Below are positions 16,084 through 23,643 of a stretch of DNA of 31,715 bases, one piece after another (positions within the stretch are counted from its first letter, which is position 1; each line of letters opens with the position of its first letter). The DNA comes from an uncultured Collinsella sp. (GTDB taxonomy: Bacteria > Actinomycetota > Coriobacteriia > Coriobacteriales > Coriobacteriaceae). Where the stretch lies: assembly GCA_934658705.1 (NCBI GenBank), contig CAKUHP010000019.1:1-31715 (forward strand), in the 5' to 3' direction. Below the pieces are notes generated by a model. The model was not told the DNA's origin and searched no databases. It saw only the letters and a list, made by a program, of their open reading frames with translations. The translations under genes and the position numbers were made by a program.

Positions 16084-16092
16084 TGCTACGAT
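16084..16092 (+). promoter_or_regulatory. Possible extended -10 promoter of the DUF554 gene
   Basis: TGCTACGAT is an extended -10 element (TG-n-TACGAT) 30 bases before the DUF554 ATG, predicting a short leader. It resembles the TGCTATGAT before the TerB-domain gene. No good -35 box is visible, as is allowed for extended -10 promoters. Confidence 0.3.
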
Positions 16093-16122
16093 TGCCGCGT
16101 TGGCATCAATACAGGAGGGTTC

Positions 16123-16839
16123 ATGCCGGGTTTGGGAACGATCATCAACGTAGCGCTTTTGATTGCAGGCGGCCTTTTGGGACTGGCCGGCGGACGTTTT
16201 ATCACGCCCCGGATCCAGGACACACTTATGAAGGCGTCGGGGCTGTGCGTCCTGTTTATCGGCCTGAGTGGAACCATGCAAAAGATGCTCGTCATCGACG
16301 GCGACGCCCTCTCGACCACCGGCACCACCATGCTGATCGTCTCGTTTGCCCTGGGCTCGCTCATCGGCGAGGCCGTCAATCTGGAGGCGGCGATCGAAAA
16401 CCTCGGCGAATGGCTCAAGCGAAAAACCGGCAGCGAGGGCGACAACGAGTTCACCAACGCCTTTGTCTCGGCATCGCTCACGGTGTGCATCGGCGCCATG
16501 GCCATCGTGGGCTCGATTCAGGACGGCCTGCTCGGCGATTGGTCCACGCTCGCCCTCAAGGGCGCACTGGACTGCATCATCGTTTGCACCATGACGGCCT
16601 CGCTCGGACGTGGCTGCATCTTCTCTGCCCTGCCCGTCGCCGTGTTCCAGGGAACAATCACGCTCTTTGCCGGCGCGCTCTCCCCCATCATGACCACGGC
16701 GGCCCTCGACAGCCTTTCGCTCGTGGGCTCCATGCTCATCTTCTGCGTCGGCGTCAACCTTATCCGACCTCAAACCTTCCGCACGGCCAATATGCTTCCC
16801 GCCGTCGTCATTGCCGTCATCTACGCCCTCCTGTTCTAA
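16123..16839 (+). CDS. DUF554 family membrane protein
   Basis: A 238-residue inner-membrane protein of the DUF554 (YdfK-like) family. It has about seven hydrophobic helices and the family pattern: MPGLGTIINVALLIAGGLLG at the start, GLCVLFIGLSG, SFALGSLIGEAVNLE with the following KTGSEGDNEFTNAFVSASLTVCIGAMAIVG and MTASLGRGCIFSALPV. Function is unknown; a transport role is often assumed. GGAGGG lies six bases before the ATG. The gene ends just before the first long inverted repeat, which separates it from the TerB-helicase operon. Confidence 0.9.
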   Translation: MPGLGTIINVALLIAGGLLGLAGGRFITPRIQDTLMKASGLCVLFIGLSGTMQKMLVIDGDALSTTGTTMLIVSFALGSLIGEAVNLEAAIENLGEWLKRKTGSEGDNEFTNAFVSASLTVCIGAMAIVGSIQDGLLGDWSTLALKGALDCIIVCTMTASLGRGCIFSALPVAVFQGTITLFAGALSPIMTTAALDSLSLVGSMLIFCVGVNLIRPQTFRTANMLPAVVIAVIYALLF

Positions 16840-16846
16840 CCCCTCA

Positions 16847-16944
16847 GTAGATTTTTGGGACATGCCTAGAAATCTACCTTTTGCCAGCGCTCCAAAGGCG
16901 AACCCGCCTAATAGTAGATTTCTAGGCATGTCCCAAAAATCTAC
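16847..16944. repeat. Long inverted repeat 1 (31-bp perfect arms)
   Basis: The arms at 16847-16877 and 16914-16944 are perfect reverse complements over 31 bases, separated by a 36-base spacer. Each arm is itself bounded by GTAGATTT and AAATCTAC (16847, 16870, 16914, 16937), so it can fold alone with an 8-bp stem and 15-base loop or pair with the other arm. The arm contains TTTTTGGGAC, also found in the left end of the second repeat (22654-22663). It sits between DUF554 and the TerB operon promoter. The spacer is too long for an ordinary terminator; a REP-like or miniature mobile element is more likely. Confidence 0.9.
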
Positions 16945-16979
16945 CCGTGGGCGGCATCTCGAACATCTGTTTGATGCTG

Positions 16980-16988
16980 TGCTATGAT
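16980..16988 (+). promoter_or_regulatory. Extended -10 promoter of the TerB-helicase operon
   Basis: TGCTATGAT matches the extended -10 form (TG-n-TATGAT) and would start transcription near 16995, about 32 bases before the GTG start of the first gene. The -35 area (CGAACA at 16960) is poor. It lies 36 bases past the long inverted repeat. Confidence 0.45.
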
Positions 16989-17026
16989 ATGAGGTCACCG
17001 ACACCGTATAGGGAGAGGAGAGGGCG

Positions 17027-18787
17027 GTGGCCGATCAGGACATCAAGTTGCTCATCGAGCGCATTATGGCCGAGGCCCGGACTCATCAGTCCGCCCGCTT
17101 CTCAAACGAAGTCTATGCTGATGAGCCGATTCTCAAGACCGGCCGACAGATGCAGAACTTCCTCCCCGACCAGTACCGCAAGATGCGCGAGATATCGCGC
17201 TGGCAAGACGACCCCAAGGGCGGTGCGGGCCGTTGGCTTTCGGAGGCAGAGCTCTTCTACCGCCAAGGCCTGCTCATGGCCGATTTTGAGGATGACTGCC
17301 CCTACAACGGCACGTTTAAGTCGTACTTTCCCACCTACAATGCCATGAGCGACCGACAGCTGCGCGGCTACTTTACCTGGCGCGCGCGGGTACGTCGCGG
17401 AACCGTGGAAGAGACGTCTACCTCCTTTGCTTTCCTATATCTCTATGAGCTGATCTGTGGCGTTGGCGTAGATGATCCGCTCGACGGCTTTGACAAGATC
17501 AAGGCGTTTTGGGATGCCTATCGCGCCTTTGAGCCCGGTATCGACCGGTTCGCGCGCGTGTGGTTGCAGGATTACGCTGTATTCCACGGGCTCGACCCCA
17601 AGCTGCTTCGCGACTCTAAAACCGTCATGTTCGACAACGCCCTTATCGAGCTGCGTCGCGCGGCGCGAGACCTTACACCTACGACGGTCCCGTCCGACCG
17701 GGCCCCCAAGCGTCGCAAGACCTTCGAGCCTACGCTCCCCCTTCCGCCCGACGAGGCGCGCGAGGAGCGACTCATGGCCGCTATCAATGCGCTCTCCACG
17801 TACAACCTCAATAACTCACGGCTCGACCGCAGCCATCATCGCGACCTGCGCCACGTGGCATGCGCCGTATATGTCCGCATGGCGCGCTACTATGACACGC
17901 ATCGAAAGACCGGCATCGTGGCGAGTCTGTTTGGGGAGGAGACGGCCATGCCCTACACCATGTTTGCCTCGGCCGTGTTCTTTGCGCCCGAGCGCCACGA
18001 GGACTGCGAATATCACCTGGACCCCATTCACATCTACCGCTGCCAAAACGGCTTTTGGGAGTGTATGCGCATCCACGGCAGCAGACAAAAGAGCAGCAAG
18101 CTTGGCGAGATGATGCGCGCCTGCGACCAGCGTCTGCGTCTGGCGCTGGACCCCACCCATCCCCTTAAGGAAGAAAAGGTCCCCAAATATCTGGCCAAGA
18201 TCATCGATGACGAGATCGTAGCGTGGCTTTCTTGGGATGCCGCGCACCAGCCCGTCAAGATCGATATCGACCTGAGTCAGCTAGGGCATATCAGAAGCGC
18301 CGCCGCACAGACGCGCGAGGCGCTTTTGATCGACGAGGAACGCGAGGACGACGTGTTCGCAGAGGTCGATACGACGGGGTCCGAGCAGCCGGAAGCCGAG
18401 CCCGCGATCGATATGGTTGCCAAACCGGTCGCGGCGCCCACGCGACAGGATGAGGCCGACGAGCCGACCATCCCCACCGAGCAGTTTGGCGTCGTGGCCC
18501 CGCTCCTCGCGCCGACTCCCACGTTCGCAGCTGCCACACCCGTCGACACCGCATCCGCACTCGCCCCCGCTGCAGACGCCTATCTGCGCGCGCTGCTTGA
18601 GCAGAACACAGCGCAGGCGGCATCGGCGGTAGAGCAATCGGGGCAGAGCGAGGACATGCTTGTCGACAGCATCAACGAAGCACTCTTTGACCTGGTGGGC
18701 GACACCGTTATTGAATTTGGCGCGGCAGGACCGCAGATTATCGAGGACTACGAAGCAGACGTGAGAGGATACCTAGACCATGAGTGA
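17027..18787 (+). CDS. TerB_N / TerB_C domain protein, first gene of a DNA-processing or defence module
   Basis: A 586-residue cytoplasmic protein with the TerB_N domain at about 30-210 (hallmark FPTYNAMSDRQL followed by GYFTWRARVRRG, 101-125), a middle helical region around 250-420 (CAVYVRMARYYDTHRKTG, SLFGEE..MPYTMF), and TerB_C, which starts at the KIDIDLSQLGHIRSAAAQTREALL segment near 408-430 and resumes at the very C-terminus. Between them is a low-complexity Ala/Pro/acidic linker (~450-535). No TerB core domain is evident between TerB_N and TerB_C. The family links tellurite-type stress genes to DNA processing. The start is GTG at 17027 behind a GGAGAGGAG ribosome site. It overlaps the next gene by eight bases. 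Confidence 0.88.
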   Translation: MADQDIKLLIERIMAEARTHQSARFSNEVYADEPILKTGRQMQNFLPDQYRKMREISRWQDDPKGGAGRWLSEAELFYRQGLLMADFEDDCPYNGTFKSYFPTYNAMSDRQLRGYFTWRARVRRGTVEETSTSFAFLYLYELICGVGVDDPLDGFDKIKAFWDAYRAFEPGIDRFARVWLQDYAVFHGLDPKLLRDSKTVMFDNALIELRRAARDLTPTTVPSDRAPKRRKTFEPTLPLPPDEAREERLMAAINALSTYNLNNSRLDRSHHRDLRHVACAVYVRMARYYDTHRKTGIVASLFGEETAMPYTMFASAVFFAPERHEDCEYHLDPIHIYRCQNGFWECMRIHGSRQKSSKLGEMMRACDQRLRLALDPTHPLKEEKVPKYLAKIIDDEIVAWLSWDAAHQPVKIDIDLSQLGHIRSAAAQTREALLIDEEREDDVFAEVDTTGSEQPEAEPAIDMVAKPVAAPTRQDEADEPTIPTEQFGVVAPLLAPTPTFAAATPVDTASALAPAADAYLRALLEQNTAQAASAVEQSGQSEDMLVDSINEALFDLVGDTVIEFGAAGPQIIEDYEADVRGYLDHE

Positions 18788-20084
18788 TACCGCATCCGCA
18801 GCACCCCGCGTGCCCAAGCGCGTCGCCGCCGTCATTCTCAACTCGCTCAAGGGCGGCGTCGTCCCGCGCATCGGCCTTCCCTACATCACCGTGGGACGTG
18901 AGGTCGAGATCCGCGCCCTGCTCACCGACCTGAGCCTCATCGCCGATGGCGGCGCGAGCTTCCGCTTCCTGGTCGGTCGCTACGGCGCCGGCAAGAGTTT
19001 TTTGCTCCAAACCATTCGTACACATGCCATGGGCGAGGGTTTCGTCGTCGCCGATGCCGACCTTTCCCCCGAGCGCCGACTGCAGGGCGGTCAGGGGCAG
19101 GGCCTCGCTACCTACCGCGAACTCATCCGCAACATATCGACCAAGACGCGCCCCGAGGGCGGTGCGCTCAACCTTATCCTGGATCGTTGGGTTGCCTCAT
19201 GTGCCGACGCCGACGTATCGGCCATCAATGCCCAGCTCGCTCCGCTCGAGGAGATGGTCCACGGCTTCGATTTCACCCGTATGCTCCATCGCTATCGTAC
19301 GGCCGTCGCAGAGGGAGACGAAGAGACCATGAGCCGCGTAACCAAATGGATTCGAGGCGAGTATCGCACCAAGAGCGAGGCGCGCGCCGAGCTAGGCTCC
19401 TCGACCATCATCAGCGACGACGACTGGTACGACTACGTCAAGCTCATCGCACGCTTTTTGGTCTGCAGCGGCTACAAGGGTATGCTGGTGCTCATCGACG
19501 AACTTGTAAACCTGTACAAGATTCCCAACGCCATCACGCGCCAATACAACTACGAGAAAATCCTGACCATGTACAACGACACGCTGCAAGGTAAGGCACA
19601 GTACCTGGGCATGATTATGGGCGGCACACCGACCTCTATCGAGGACCGTCGACGCGGCGTATTTTCCTACGAGGCCCTGCGCAGCCGTCTCGCCCAGGGC
19701 CGTTTTGCGCGCGAAGATCTCAAAGACATGCTCGCGCCCATCATCCGCCTGCAGCCGCTCACCTATGAGGAGCTGCTGGTACTGATCGAAAAACTCATGC
19801 AGATCCATGCCGGCTACTTTGGTTGGACGCCCACGCTTACCGAGAACGACTTGGTGGACTTCCTCAAGATTGAGTTTGGTCGCGTGGGAGCCGATACACA
19901 CCTGACGCCCCGTGAGGTCATCCGCGACTTTATCGAGTTGCTTGACATCCTGTGTCAAAACCCCGATGCCGACGTGGCCGAGTTGCTGCAAAGCGTCGGC
20001 GGCGACGCGCTGGCACCAGCAGCCGCAACAAACGACACCGGCACCGCAGACGGCGGCCGCAACTTCGCCGAGTTCACCATCTAA
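18780..20084 (+). CDS. DUF2791 (BrxD-like) P-loop ATPase
   Basis: A 434-residue ATPase of the DUF2791 family, to which the BREX protein BrxD belongs. Walker A is GRYGAGKS at 66-73 and Walker B is LVLIDEL at 236-242; the GGQGQGLATYRELI and DWYDYVKLIARFL segments are typical. A C-terminal AAA-like helical part (REDLKDMLAPIIRLQPLTYEELLVLIEK) follows. It probably powers a nucleic-acid transaction with its operon partners. The ATG lies eight bases inside the TerB-domain gene, with GAGAGGAT nine bases upstream. A small hairpin (20083-20119) starts at its stop, before the helicase gene. Confidence 0.92.
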   Translation: MSDTASAAPRVPKRVAAVILNSLKGGVVPRIGLPYITVGREVEIRALLTDLSLIADGGASFRFLVGRYGAGKSFLLQTIRTHAMGEGFVVADADLSPERRLQGGQGQGLATYRELIRNISTKTRPEGGALNLILDRWVASCADADVSAINAQLAPLEEMVHGFDFTRMLHRYRTAVAEGDEETMSRVTKWIRGEYRTKSEARAELGSSTIISDDDWYDYVKLIARFLVCSGYKGMLVLIDELVNLYKIPNAITRQYNYEKILTMYNDTLQGKAQYLGMIMGGTPTSIEDRRRGVFSYEALRSRLAQGRFAREDLKDMLAPIIRLQPLTYEELLVLIEKLMQIHAGYFGWTPTLTENDLVDFLKIEFGRVGADTHLTPREVIRDFIELLDILCQNPDADVAELLQSVGGDALAPAAATNDTGTADGGRNFAEFTI

Positions 20085-20119
20085 CCTACCAAAAAGGGAC
20101 AGGTATATTTTGGCAGGTT
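20083..20119. repeat. Imperfect hairpin between the ATPase and helicase genes
   Basis: AACCTACCAAAA (20083-20094) pairs with TTTTGGCAGGTT (20108-20119) with one A-C mismatch, around a 13-base loop containing GGGACAGG. The AAAAGGGAC run recalls the TTTTTGGGAC of the two long inverted repeats. It begins inside the stop codon of the ATPase gene and lies about 80 bases before the helicase GTG; it may tune expression of the helicase or be a short relic of the same repeat family. Confidence 0.6.
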
Positions 20120-20200
20120 TTATCTGGGCAAACGCCGATGTTGCAAGATATCGCGCCGTTGCCCGCTACGTTGATCAGCCCGTTGTTGAGAGGAGGCCCC

Positions 20201-22645
20201 GTGAACGCTTTTGACCGATATGCTCCGTTTATCCAAGACTTCATCTACTCCCACGATTGGGAAAGCCTGCGCTCTATCCAGGTTGCGGCAGCAGATGCAA
20301 TCTTTAACACGCAAGACAATGTGCTCCTGACAGCATCCACGGCATCCGGCAAAACCGAGGCGGCCTTCTTTCCCATCCTGACCGAGTTTTGGGAGAACCC
20401 GCCCGCGAGCGTGGGCGCCCTCTACATTGGCCCTCTCAAAGCGCTCATCAACGATCAGTTTGTACGCCTCAACGATCTGTGCGAAGAGGCCGATATCCCT
20501 GTCTGGCACTGGCACGGCGATGTCTCACAGTCGCATAAGGCCAAACTCATCAAAAAGCCGAGCGGCATTTTGCAGATTACGCCCGAGTCGCTCGAGGCGC
20601 TCCTGATCCATAAGCACATGGCAATCCCGCGCATGTTTTGCGACCTGCGCTATGTGGTCATCGACGAGGTCCACTCGCTCATGCGCGGCGACCGTGGCGG
20701 CCAGACGCTCTGTCTTATCGAGCGCCTTTCGCGCATGGCAGGCGTGCAGCCCCGCCGCATCGGCCTTTCGGCTACCATCGGGGACCCCGAGCGCACGGGT
20801 GCCTTCCTCTCACAGGGAACAGGACGCGACTGCGTCATCCCCCGCTTTGAGGAACCGCGCCGCGTGTGGCGCATCTCCATGGAGCACTTCTACAACTCGG
20901 GTCCCCAGGCGCAGCAACGAGGATTTATGAGCAAGGGCCCGCAGGAAGCCGAGGTGCTCGCATGCGAGCGCATTGAAGCAGCGGCACCCGCGGCACTGCC
21001 CGCCGGCATCCAAGATATGCGCCACAGCGGACAGCTCACACAGGAGGAACGCCGCCGGCGTCGCGAGCGAGCGCGAGGCAAGGCCGCCCCTAAGGACCGT
21101 CGGACTTCCTCGGCTCCCGAGGGAGAAGTCGACATCCCGCGAGCGACCGAGCAGGCGCTGCTCAGCCCCACCGATACCGCGCCCGACAACGCCGATCCCG
21201 GCATAGGCTATATCTTTGAACATACCCGCGGCCGCAAGTGCCTGGTCTTTGCCAACTCGCGCGAGGAGGCAGAGGCCGTGTGCTCCATGCTGCGCAGCTA
21301 CTGTGAGAACCGGCACGAGCCCGACCGCTTCCTGATCCACCACGGCAACCTCTCGGCATCGCTGCGCGAGACCGCCGAGGAGCTCATGCGCGACGAGGAA
21401 CAGGCACAGACAACCGTTACCACCTCCACACTGGAGCTCGGTATTGATATCGGCCGTCTGGAGCGCGCGTTTCAGATCGACGCACCGTTTACCGTCAGCT
21501 CCTTTTTACAGCGCATGGGGCGTACAGGCCGCCGCGATCTTCCGCCCGAGATGTGGTTTGTCATGCGCGAGGAGGAGCCCGAGCCGCGCACAATGATGCC
21601 CGAAACGATTCCCTGGAAGCTCCTGCAGGGCATCGCGCTCGTGCAACTCTATCGCGAGAAAAAGTGGGTCGAGCCGCCCGAGCTCGATCGACTCCCCTAC
21701 AGCTTGCTCTATCACCAGACCATGTCGACGCTCGCCAGCACCGGCGAGCTCACGCCGGCCGAGCTTGCCCAGCGCGTGCTCACGCTCAGCTATTTCCACC
21801 GCGTCTCCGCCGATGACTACCGCATGCTGCTGCGCCACCTCATTAAGATCGACCACATCCAGGTCACCGAGGGCGGCGGGCTCATCGTGGGCCTCGCGGG
21901 CGAGCGCGTCATCAACAACTTTAAGTTCTACGCCGTGTTCCAGGAGAACGAGGAGTTTACCGTTCGCAGCGAATCGGCCGAGCTGGGCACGATCGTCAAT
22001 CCGCCACCGCCCGGCGAACGCATCGCCATCGCGGGGCACTGCTGGATTGTCGAAGAAGTGGACTGGAAACGCCACACCGTCTTTGCCACGCAGGTCAAGG
22101 GCCGTGTGCCGGCATACTTTGGCGACTGTCCCGGAGACATCAATACGCATGTGCTCGAGCGCATGCGCCAGGCGCTCAACGAACATGCAGCATATCCGTA
22201 CCTTATGGGCAACGCACGAGCACGCCTTACGCAGGCTCGTCATACCGCCGAGATTTCGGGCGCGGGAACTAAGCCGCTCGTTAACCTAGGCGGTGACACC
22301 TGGGTGCTCTTCCCGTGGCTGGGCAGCTATGCCTTCTTGGCGCTCGAACGCATGCTCAAGATTAAATGCGCCGCGGAGCTGGGCCTTCGAGGGCTCGATC
22401 CGTCGCGCCCGTACTTTATGCAGTTTAAGATGAAGGCCGACGAGGAGACGTTCTTTGAGGTGCTCGCTGCCGAGGCCGAGAAGGACTTCGACCCCATCGA
22501 GCTCGTCTATCCTGGCGAGGTGCCTTACTTTGACCGCTACGACGAGTTTGTTCCCGAAGAGCTCGTGCGCAAGGGCTTTGCCGAAGGCGTGCTCGACATC
22601 GAGGGCATGAAACAGCGCGTCCTCGGCTGGCGCAACCACGCCTAA
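20201..22645 (+). CDS. Lhr/BrxHI-like DEVH superfamily II helicase
   Basis: An 814-residue ATP-dependent helicase. Motifs in order: Walker A TASTASGKTEA at 44-54, GPLKALINDQF (Ia), TPESLEAL, DEVH at 155-158, LSATIGD (III) near 189-195, LVFANSREEAE (IV), TSTLELGIDIG (V) and QRMGRTGRR (VI) at 437-445. An unusual insert at about 250-335, with a basic run near QEERRRRRERARG, separates the two RecA domains. The C-terminal ~350 residues resemble the Lhr-type winged-helix and core domains. The frame is open far upstream, but GTG at 20201 with AGGAGG just before it gives the natural start (MNAFDRYAPFIQDFIY). In BREX type 2 a similar helicase (BrxHI) sits beside BrxD. Confidence 0.93.
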   Translation: MNAFDRYAPFIQDFIYSHDWESLRSIQVAAADAIFNTQDNVLLTASTASGKTEAAFFPILTEFWENPPASVGALYIGPLKALINDQFVRLNDLCEEADIPVWHWHGDVSQSHKAKLIKKPSGILQITPESLEALLIHKHMAIPRMFCDLRYVVIDEVHSLMRGDRGGQTLCLIERLSRMAGVQPRRIGLSATIGDPERTGAFLSQGTGRDCVIPRFEEPRRVWRISMEHFYNSGPQAQQRGFMSKGPQEAEVLACERIEAAAPAALPAGIQDMRHSGQLTQEERRRRRERARGKAAPKDRRTSSAPEGEVDIPRATEQALLSPTDTAPDNADPGIGYIFEHTRGRKCLVFANSREEAEAVCSMLRSYCENRHEPDRFLIHHGNLSASLRETAEELMRDEEQAQTTVTTSTLELGIDIGRLERAFQIDAPFTVSSFLQRMGRTGRRDLPPEMWFVMREEEPEPRTMMPETIPWKLLQGIALVQLYREKKWVEPPELDRLPYSLLYHQTMSTLASTGELTPAELAQRVLTLSYFHRVSADDYRMLLRHLIKIDHIQVTEGGGLIVGLAGERVINNFKFYAVFQENEEFTVRSESAELGTIVNPPPPGERIAIAGHCWIVEEVDWKRHTVFATQVKGRVPAYFGDCPGDINTHVLERMRQALNEHAAYPYLMGNARARLTQARHTAEISGAGTKPLVNLGGDTWVLFPWLGSYAFLALERMLKIKCAAELGLRGLDPSRPYFMQFKMKADEETFFEVLAAEAEKDFDPIELVYPGEVPYFDRYDEFVPEELVRKGFAEGVLDIEGMKQRVLGWRNHA

Positions 22646-22655
22646 GACCAGTCTT

Positions 22656-22763
22656 TTTGGGACGGGGCTGTTTTGACTACTTGAGCCATGATTTTTTAAT
22701 CCCCGTCCCAGAAAAATCATTTCAAGCGGGCAGCGGAAGTAGTCAAAACAGCCCCGTCCCAAA
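22656..22763. repeat. Long inverted repeat 2 (27-bp perfect arms)
   Basis: Arms at 22656-22682 and 22737-22763 are perfect reverse complements over 27 bases with a 54-base spacer. Inside the spacer a second stem forms, ATGATTTTT (22688-22696) with AAAAATCAT (22712-22720), and a third CCCCGTCCCA copy (22701-22710) matches the right arm's (22752-22761). The element fills the gap between the convergent helicase and spermidine-synthase-like genes. It may act as a two-way transcript end or be a REP-like/miniature element of the same general kind as the one at 16847-16944, though the arm sequences differ. Confidence 0.9.
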
Positions 22764-22767
22764 TTAG

Positions 22768-23643
22768 CTAGTCGTGAAGGATGGTGCCGAGGAAGTCGGC
22801 GTCGAAAGACACGGCTTCGATGAAGGTGTAGTCACCGTCGCTGGCGATGAGCAGGTAGTTTTCCTCGCCGCCGAACTCTGTATCGCCACAGGGAATCACC
22901 CAAGCGTGGTCGAACACCTCGAGCGCCGTTGCGGCGCAATCTCGCAGGAACGACACATCGCTCCCCTCGTTCGCGCTCACAATGTTGGCCGCGTAGATGC
23001 CGCCCGGGTTCAAGCTGCCCCGCACCAAACGGAGTGCCTCAACGGTTGCCAGCTCGCGCACGGGCTCGGCACCGCCAAAGCAGTCGCTCACAACCACGTC
23101 GTAGCGACGATGCCCCACGCTCGTCACACCCAGGTACGAGCGCGCCTCGGCGGTAATCACCCGCAGGCGATCGCCAACCGTGCGCTCCAGCTCGTCCAAG
23201 TAGAACCAACGACGCGCCAGACGCGTAATCTCGGCATCGTACTCGATGACGTCCATGCGCAAGCCTTCATGCGACATCAGCGCAAACTTGGGATAGGCAA
23301 ACCCACCACCGCCCAGCATGAGCATGCGGTCGATACCATGCCCGTAAGTATCGCGCATTGCGTCCTCGGCCTCAAACACATCGTCAAACGCACGATAATA
23401 CGCAAAGACCGGCTCTGCCCAACGCTCGCCAACGTAGCTCGCGCTTTGGTAGACGCCACCCTGCACCAGCACGCGGACCTCATCACCGCTCTCGTCGTGC
23501 ACACGCTTCACACGCGCCAACCCGTTGCGAGTTCGAGCAACCTGCAGACAGGCAGCACGAACAGCGACGGCAGCCGCACCAAGCGCCGCGGCTCCCAGGG
23601 CAACGCCGGCAACCACGCCAGCGGAAACACTCGGCTTGTTCAT
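22768..23643 (-). CDS. Spermidine-synthase-like methyltransferase-fold protein with N-terminal membrane anchor
   Basis: A 291-residue protein with an Ala/Val-rich hydrophobic N-terminus (~8-32) that may anchor it, then a SpeE-type Rossmann domain: LMLGGGGFAYPK at 109-119 (nucleotide loop), the acidic VIEYDAEI near 132-139, and YDVVVSDCFGGAEP at 181-194. In true spermidine synthases the last motif carries a second Asp (DSxDP) used in aminopropyl transfer; here it reads SDCFGG, so the usual reaction is doubtful. No polyamine genes are near. The ATG directly follows the elp3 stop and an AAAGGAGC site lies inside elp3, so the two are co-expressed. Function unknown. Confidence 0.82.
   Translation of the reverse strand: MNKPSVSAGVVAGVALGAAALGAAAVAVRAACLQVARTRNGLARVKRVHDESGDEVRVLVQGGVYQSASYVGERWAEPVFAYYRAFDDVFEAEDAMRDTYGHGIDRMLMLGGGGFAYPKFALMSHEGLRMDVIEYDAEITRLARRWFYLDELERTVGDRLRVITAEARSYLGVTSVGHRRYDVVVSDCFGGAEPVRELATVEALRLVRGSLNPGGIYAANIVSANEGSDVSFLRDCAATALEVFDHAWVIPCGDTEFGGEENYLLIASDGDYTFIEAVSFDADFLGTILHD

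Noticed and set aside
15970..17004. 344-residue minus-strand frame opposite the DUF554 gene and the first palindrome
   Set aside because: No family features; it runs through the inverted repeat and an intergenic region; DUF554 on the other strand is convincing.
19952..20200. Upstream in-frame extension of the helicase
   Set aside because: It overlaps the ATPase gene end and translates to Arg-rich sequence; GTG 20201 with AGGAGG gives the family N-terminus.
16847..22763. TerB operon as a composite transposon bounded by the two palindromes
   Set aside because: The two palindromes differ in most bases, no transposase or integrase gene and no target-site duplication is visible, and codon use matches neighbours; kept only as a question in the findings.
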